In this document: positions 61,143 to 64,000 of the stretch, piece by piece
Numbering within the stretch: the first letter of the stretch is position 1
Layout of the letters: every line of letters begins with the position of its first letter
Source: Thiomicrorhabdus sp. 6S3-12
Lineage (GTDB): Bacteria > Pseudomonadota > Gammaproteobacteria > Thiomicrospirales > Thiomicrospiraceae
Length of the DNA stretch: 64,000 nucleotides
Direction: 5' to 3'
Assembly (NCBI RefSeq): GCF_017571475.1
Contig: NZ_JAGETW010000010.1
Coordinates: 1 to 64,000 of the forward strand
Translations under genes and position numbers: made by a program
The notes under the pieces: model-generated
What the model saw: only the letters and a program-made list of their open reading frames with translations
What the model was told of the DNA's origin: nothing
Database searches by the model: none

Positions 61143-62702
61143 TTATTTAAATTCCAGATTAAAGTCGATCTGTGCCAGACGCTTGGCTTCCACTTTAAGG
61201 TCCATCTGACTTAATGGGTGTTGATCCAGCCAGTTATCGGCAAAGACCAGACAGAGGTTGGTCTCTTTCTTGATCAGCAGTTCCGGTTTGATCTGTTCCA
61301 GATCCCGTCCGCGGTGGATACGTACGGCCAGACGAAGGAGGACGCTCAGATAGCGGATTTTCTGGGCCTGCTCTTTGTCAAAATCCTCTAGTGCTGAACT
61401 GATGAATTTCCCTCTGTGGTTTAGCAGAAGGGCACTCAAAATCTGTTTCTCCTGCTGATCAAAGCCAGCCATGTCCGACTGCGCTACAAGATAGGCGCTG
61501 TGCTGCCGATAGCGTTTGTAACTGATGGCAATTCCGCACTCGTGCAGGCGACAGGCCCAGTCAAGAAGCTGCCGGTAATTGATTTCTTCTGAATGCAGTT
61601 CCCAGCAATTATGCGCCTGTTTGAAAAGATGGCGTGCCGTTGCCGCTACGGCGTCGGCCTGTTTGCTGTCGACCTTCATCCATTTCTGCATCGCCTGTAC
61701 ACTGACGTCGCGGACATCTTCGGCATACAGACGTCCTAGGGTATCGAACACCAACCCTTCTCGCAGCGCATTGGGCGAGACGTGCATAATATCGATATTG
61801 AGTTCCATAAAGGTTGCGATCAGTACGGCCAGTCCGCCGCTGATGACGGGGCGCCGTTCATCCTTGAGGCCGGCAATTTTCAGTTCGTCCAACTCTCCGG
61901 ATTCAATGAGCGCCTGTTTCAGTTTGAGCATCCCTTCAAGAGTTATGCCGCCTTCCGACCACTGGTTCTGTTCCAGAATCTGACCGATCGACTTGATGGT
62001 GCCGGATGCGCCTATGGCGTTGTCCCAAGACAAAGCGATCAGTTTGTTACGATGCGGGCGCAGCACCTGACGGCATCGGTCGATCGCTTTCAGCATCGCT
62101 TCGGCCGTGATTTTATTATTCGGAAAATGGGCCTGGGTGATGCTGACACAGCCCATTTCGGTACTGGTCAGGTGCTGATAGCGGTTGCGCTGGCCGATTA
62201 TGTATTCGGTACTGCCGCCGCCAATGTCCATGACCAGTCGCTGTTCGTCGCTTTTTGGCAGCCCGAGGGAAACGCCGAGGTAGATCAGACGGGCCTCTTC
62301 CTGACCGGAAATAATCTGAATACCGATTCCCAGAGCTTCACGGGCGGCATTCAGAAACTGGCGGCTGTTTTTGGCGTTGCGCAGGGTATTGGTTCCGACA
62401 GCGCGGATATTCTGGTGTGGAATTCCTTTTATGCGCTGTCCGAAGCGTTCCAGACAGGCGATGCCGCTGGCAAAAGCTTCTTCGCTCAAGTAACCGCTTT
62501 TATCCAGTCCCGAACGCAGTCGAACCATCTCTTTGTGTTTGTCGATCACCTGCATCTGTCCGTGCGTCTGACGGGCGATGATCATATGAAAACTGTTCGA
62601 TCCCAGATCGATTGCAGCATAGAGAGCATTCTCTTCGCTGTCGTCAATGCCGAGGCTTTGGCTGTTGATCGCTGGGTACTGGAGAAGGGTCTCTTGATTC
62701 AT
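61143..62702 (-). CDS. ppx: Exopolyphosphatase / guanosine pentaphosphate phosphatase family
   Basis: Degrades long-chain polyphosphate from the end to orthophosphate; the family also includes GppA. The 519-residue protein has the ASKHA motif AAIDLGSNSFHMIIARQ, then GTNTLRNAKNSRQFL, MDIGGGSTEYIIG and the C-terminal HD-like helices (DWACRLHECGIAISYKRY). Its length matches E. coli Ppx (513). AAGAGAA precedes the ATG. It lies downstream of ppk1 on the same strand with a 161-base gap, the usual ppk-ppx arrangement. Confidence 0.94.
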   Translation of the reverse strand: MNQETLLQYPAINSQSLGIDDSEENALYAAIDLGSNSFHMIIARQTHGQMQVIDKHKEMVRLRSGLDKSGYLSEEAFASGIACLERFGQRIKGIPHQNIRAVGTNTLRNAKNSRQFLNAAREALGIGIQIISGQEEARLIYLGVSLGLPKSDEQRLVMDIGGGSTEYIIGQRNRYQHLTSTEMGCVSITQAHFPNNKITAEAMLKAIDRCRQVLRPHRNKLIALSWDNAIGASGTIKSIGQILEQNQWSEGGITLEGMLKLKQALIESGELDELKIAGLKDERRPVISGGLAVLIATFMELNIDIMHVSPNALREGLVFDTLGRLYAEDVRDVSVQAMQKWMKVDSKQADAVAATARHLFKQAHNCWELHSEEINYRQLLDWACRLHECGIAISYKRYRQHSAYLVAQSDMAGFDQQEKQILSALLLNHRGKFISSALEDFDKEQAQKIRYLSVLLRLAVRIHRGRDLEQIKPELLIKKETNLCLVFADNWLDQHPLSQMDLKVEAKRLAQIDFNLEFK

Positions 62703-62863
62703 CGAAGTTCTCTTGAGTATTCTTTCAGAGCGCTAGTTTACTCTGTCTGTTTTGGGGTGTGTAGCGATTTGCCCCAAAAGAGGCGGTTTCCGGCCGGGCT
62801 AACCGTAAAAATAAGCGGTTTTACCTAGCCGAAATTGCGGCGTCCGATTGAGATGCACACGTT

Positions 62864-64000
62864 TTAGCTTTCGCTGTATTTTTCGATCAGATACTGCTGG
62901 GCGTTATAGGCCGGACGCCCTTCAGGGATCGCCTGGCGGTAATTTCCGTCTGCCTGCAGTTTCCAGGCTCCGGTATTATCTTCCAGATAAACGCCGAGCC
63001 CTTCCGTGTAAACCTGCTGGAAAAGCCGCGGATCGAGGATCGGGAAGCAGGTTTCTACTCTGGATAGAAGATTACGGCGCATCCAGTCTGCACTTGAGCA
63101 GAACAGTTCCGGTTTGCCGTCGGCATTTTCGAAATAGTAGATGCGGTGATGTTCAAGGAAACGACCGATAATCGATGTTACGGTAATATTTTCCGAAAGC
63201 CCCGGAACGCCGGGTCTGAGACTGCAGATCCCGCGGACGATCAGATCGATTTCAACACCGGCCTGCGACGCTTCATACAGATTATCGATAATTTCCTGTT
63301 CTTCGAGACCGTTCATTTTGGCAATGATACGTGCCGGTTTACCCTGGCGGGCATTTTCCGCTTCGCGCTGGATGCGTTCCAGCATGCCGCTATGCAGCGA
63401 GAACGGCGATTGCAGTAGCACTTCGAGATCCTTGGTCTCTCCGAGGCTGGTCAGCTGCTGGAAAACTTTGGACGCATCGCGGCCAATCGACTGGTTGGCG
63501 GTCAGGAGCCCGAAGTCGGAATAAAAACGGGTCGTGATATGGTGATAGTTCCCCGTCCCCATATGGGTGTAGTAGCGAATGCGGTCGTTTTCTCGGCGTA
63601 CCACCAGAATCATTTTTGCATGCGTCTTGTAACCGACTACGCCGTAGACCACATGTACGCCGGCATCCTGTAGACGGGTCGCCTGAATGATGTTGGTATC
63701 TTCGTCGAAACGGGCGCGCAGTTCGACTACGGCGGTGACTTCTTTGCCGTTTTGCGCCGCTTTCATCAGCGCTTTGATAATATCCGAATCTTCACCGGTA
63801 CGGTACAGCGTCATGCGAATCGCCAGAACGTCCGGATCCTTGGATGCTTCCTTAAGAAAGTCGATGACCGGCGTAAAGGCTTCATAAGGATGGTGTAACA
63901 GGATGTCTTTTTGCGCGATACGGGCAAACAACGAATCGTTTTTCTTCTGACGCGTAAACAGCTTGAAGGCCTTTTTAACGCTTTTCTTGGTCAGTTGTCG
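62864..64000 (-). CDS. ppk1: Polyphosphate kinase 1, C-terminal part (truncated by the window edge)
   Basis: Reversible synthesis of polyphosphate from ATP. Only the last 379 codons lie in the window; the frame stays open to base 64000, so the gene continues beyond the window. Visible segments are FARIAQKDILLHHPYEAF, the phosphorylated-histidine region KTHAKMILV, YTHMGTGNYH and the second PLD-like histidine region SIIGRFLEHHRIYYF. The C-terminal DLIVRGICSLRPG matches PPK1. With ppx it forms the polyphosphate pair. Confidence 0.96.
   Translation of the reverse strand, partial: RQLTKKSVKKAFKLFTRQKKNDSLFARIAQKDILLHHPYEAFTPVIDFLKEASKDPDVLAIRMTLYRTGEDSDIIKALMKAAQNGKEVTAVVELRARFDEDTNIIQATRLQDAGVHVVYGVVGYKTHAKMILVVRRENDRIRYYTHMGTGNYHHITTRFYSDFGLLTANQSIGRDASKVFQQLTSLGETKDLEVLLQSPFSLHSGMLERIQREAENARQGKPARIIAKMNGLEEQEIIDNLYEASQAGVEIDLIVRGICSLRPGVPGLSENITVTSIIGRFLEHHRIYYFENADGKPELFCSSADWMRRNLLSRVETCFPILDPRLFQQVYTEGLGVYLEDNTGAWKLQADGNYRQAIPEGRPAYNAQQYLIEKYSES

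Noticed and set aside
61782-62828. Open frame of 348 codons on the plus strand opposite ppx
   Set aside because: Antisense shadow of a well-supported ppx; no ribosome-binding site or family resemblance.

Overview
The window is a chromosomal segment of a gammaproteobacterium. The gene content points to a sulfur-oxidising, aerobic, marine-type bacterium, most likely of the Thiomicrospiraceae (Thiomicrorhabdus, Hydrogenovibrio or Thiomicrospira type). The reasons are a flavocytochrome c sulfide dehydrogenase operon, a TSUP (TauE/SafE) sulfur-anion transporter, FabA/FabB unsaturated fatty acid synthesis, and gene orders typical of Gammaproteobacteria. The genus-level placement is inference from gene content, not a phylogeny. 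I see no prophage, insertion sequence, CRISPR array or conjugative element. Gene starts below were moved from the longest frame where a ribosome-binding site, signal peptide or family alignment favoured an internal start.

Layout, left part. Positions 1-2000 hold the 3' end of a 5S rRNA, then birA, coaX and a tRNA-Thr, a remnant of the classical rrn-(murB)-birA-coaA/X-tRNA-tufB order; downstream of the tRNA the order breaks and fabA-fabB follows. From 4 to 9.5 kb come ftsY with two co-transcribed envelope genes (one an RMF-like, membrane-spanning DUF2914 protein) and a divergent pair of M16 peptidase subunits. From 9.5 to 14 kb are an OlsF-like fused acyltransferase, a LysR regulator, rsmD, a DUF2789 gene and coaD. 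From 14 to 21 kb are a Prx6-type peroxiredoxin with an OxyR-like site, an HPP membrane protein and the modE/modABC molybdate system.

Layout, right part. From 21 to 34 kb are mutM, rpmG-rpmB, a PhoX-like lipoprotein plus a diheme lipoprotein behind a Pho box, radC, fccAB (sulfide dehydrogenase), a membrane-tethered LuxR-type regulator, coaBC and sdaA. From 34 to 41 kb are a glycosyltransferase, an EamA transporter, small envelope proteins, phosphoglucomutase and dut. From 41 to 51 kb are a Usp plus Na,K-ATPase-like P-type ATPase pair and a Cus-type copper/silver efflux operon. From 51 to 64 kb are an aminotransferase, yajQ, argB, an MscS channel, a TSUP transporter, an OmpA-like protein, sixA, pyrE, nfo, a CysJ-like reductase without flavodoxin, ppx and the 3' part of ppk1.

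A unifying view is that coaD - mutM - rpmG - rpmB - radC - coaBC - pgm/dut - argB - pyrE keep the order and strand known from Escherichia and Pseudomonas. The accessory genes (molybdate, phosphate, sulfide, metal and redox functions) sit in the gaps between these housekeeping genes. The observations most worth a second look are the RMF/TM/DUF2914 protein behind ftsY, the Pho-box-controlled PhoX/diheme lipoprotein pair, the Asp-rich lipoprotein cytochrome paired with FccB, and the Na,K-ATPase-like pump with an altered TGES motif.
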